Shown here: piece after piece, positions 23,343-24,321 of the stretch
Layout: each line of letters starts with the position of its first letter
Position numbering within the stretch: position 1 is the first letter of the stretch
Notes under the pieces: generated by a model
The model's database searches: none
What the model was told of the DNA's origin: nothing
Seen by the model: the letters and a program-made list of their open reading frames with translations, nothing else
Origin: Saccoglossus kowalevskii
Lineage: Eukaryota; Hemichordata; Enteropneusta; Harrimaniidae
Assembly (NCBI RefSeq): GCF_000003605.2
Contig: NW_003155260.1
Location: forward strand, 263,441 to 287,761
Direction: 5' to 3'
Length of the DNA: 24,321 nucleotides
Program-made: the position numbers and the translations under genes

Positions 23343-24246
23343 GCATTGATAATGCATAGTCCCTGTTAAGTATTAGCTGTAGTCGATTTAAATGTTCAGT
23401 ACATGTAGAAATGAAAGATCAATGTTTTTTTAACACTAACACAGATTATAGATTGTGTTACTGTCTAGTACCTACGTGGAAACTTTGAACTGAATTGGAC
23501 TATATCTTACAGAGGAAATAGCATGAAAGACAAACGCAGCCAGTCGGGTATTGTATCTTCAAAAGTATCTCCAAAAGAAACATGTCTTGCACCGTAACCT
23601 AATACGTAAGGTCATCATACAAAGTTTGATTGAAAATGCCCTATTCAACTTTGAACTGAATCAGGCCATATTGTCCTGTTCAGCTCCAAGAAACAGTTAC
23701 GGACATGTTACAGAATGATATTTTACGTTTTTTTTGACAAAATGGCCACCATTTCAACCAATTTGATCAAATCTCAAGACAAAACATGTTGTTGTGTTAC
23801 CTTGCAGTACACTACCTATGTACAAACTTTCAAGTGAATCAAGCCATATCTTTCAGAGGAATCGGCATGAAAACAAAATGGCCGCCAGTCGGCCATCTTG
23901 GATTGAATCTCCGAAAAAAAATTGACGTGCATCTATAACCCAATATGCATGATCACCATACAAAGTTTGATTGAAATCGATCTGTTCAGCTCCGAGAAAT
24001 AGTTACGAACACGTTTAAATATCAGAATTTAGCAAATTTGAGGGACAAAATGGCTGCCAGTCAGCCATATTTAATCAAATCAAATCATAACGAAAAATGA
24101 CATGCATATGTAGGTCATCATACATTGTCTGTATACCAAGTTTGAACGAGATCGGTCAAAGGGTGTGTGAGAAATGGCTCTGGACGGACACACGGATGCA
24201 CAGATGCACGGAGCCAAAATTAATAGTCCTTGTTTTCGGACTTCCT
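23343..24246 (+). mobile_element. Helitron-like hairpin-ended non-coding element, copy F, 3' end broken
   Basis: The left end is GCATT-GAT-AATGC (23343-23355) followed by ATAGTCCCTGTT. The interior has three module starts: TTTGAACTGAATTGGACTAT-like phrases near 23485 and 23650, and AAGTTTGATTGAAATCGATC near 23960. AAATGGCCGCCAGTCGGCCA (23876-23895), GGACAAAATGGCTGCCAGTC (about 24042-24061) and a GGACGGACACACGGATGCAC stretch (24182-24201) follow. The 3' hairpin starts AGTCCTTGTTTTCGGACTTC (24225-24244) but is cut off; unrelated sequence begins at about 24247. Confidence 0.65.
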
Positions 24247-24321
24247 TAGCTGCAGTTCTGTAGCTCACTTGGTTTCGCTGTCGGTTATTTCGTTCGTCGT
24301 GGTGTTAACACGAAACCATGG
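24247..24321. other. Unrelated sequence replacing the end of copy F
   Basis: Starts where the expected GTCCGAACGGGGACTAA should follow. It holds TAGCTCACTTGG (24261-24272), which resembles a tRNA-type A box, and GGTTTCG paired with CGAAACC over about 45 bases around a GTGTTAACAC palindrome. No B box is seen before the window ends. It may be the head of a tRNA-derived SINE or another insertion. Confidence 0.3.

Noticed and set aside
24261-24272. tRNA gene
   Set aside because: Only an A-box-like TAGCTCACTTGG is seen; no B box or cloverleaf can be formed before the window ends.

Overview
This is an AT-rich, repeat-dense piece of animal nuclear DNA. It has GT-AG introns, long repeat-filled intronic stretches, decayed non-LTR retrotransposons and MITE-like elements. 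There are no operons, bacterial ribosome sites or long single-exon genes. The combination of LINE fragments, 'GGACGGACGCACGGACGG' minisatellites and tandem 'ACCAAGTTTGAATGAAAT' modules suggests a marine invertebrate. I cannot name a phylum from the sequence alone.

One host gene can be reconstructed. It lies on the minus strand and crosses nearly the whole window. Six exons (20777-20964, 19937-20088, a 16-nt microexon at 19691-19706, 7996-8109, 5676-5757, 641-768) are each bounded by AG and GT. Each is open in one frame, and their phases join without conflict into about 226 residues. The first ~63 residues are proline/serine/threonine-rich and look disordered; the rest is a Lys/Glu/Gln-rich helical, probably coiled-coil segment with almost no proline. 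Both protein ends lie outside what I can see. I cannot name the family with confidence.

Nearly everything else is repeat. (1) A minus-strand LINE reverse-transcriptase fragment runs off the left edge (1-430), and a decayed plus-strand LINE lies at 9121-10228. (2) A family of roughly 0.75-1.3 kb non-coding elements at 6999-7807, 11954-13270, 13271-14176, 15238-15987, 16156-17063 and 23343-24246, with a further 3' end near 22355, shares several marks. These are a 5' palindrome (GTCATTGTCAATGAC type) followed by AGTCCCCGTT, internal modules, a GGACGGAC minisatellite, and a 3' hairpin ending AACGGGGACTAA. The CTAA end plus adjacent hairpin and the inverted terminal motif recall non-autonomous Helitron/Helentron elements. 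(3) A second modular family (about 157-bp units, 'ATCAAAGCAATTGGACTTG') lies at 2041-2575, 4080-4875 and 8350-8895. (4) Two MITE-like elements have recognisable ends: 13433-13833 (TTAA flanks) and 17980-18228 (TA flanks). (5) Several local tandem duplications include a perfect 64-bp one at 22811-22949.

Layout: 1-430 LINE; 641-768 exon; 769-5675 intron with modules; 5676-5757 exon; 5758-7995 intron with one hairpin-ended element; 7996-8109 exon; 8110-19690 an 11.6-kb intron holding the LINE, most hairpin-ended elements and both MITEs; then the microexon and two further exons up to 20964; 20965-24321 upstream intron or intergenic DNA with more repeats and one weak plus-strand exon candidate.
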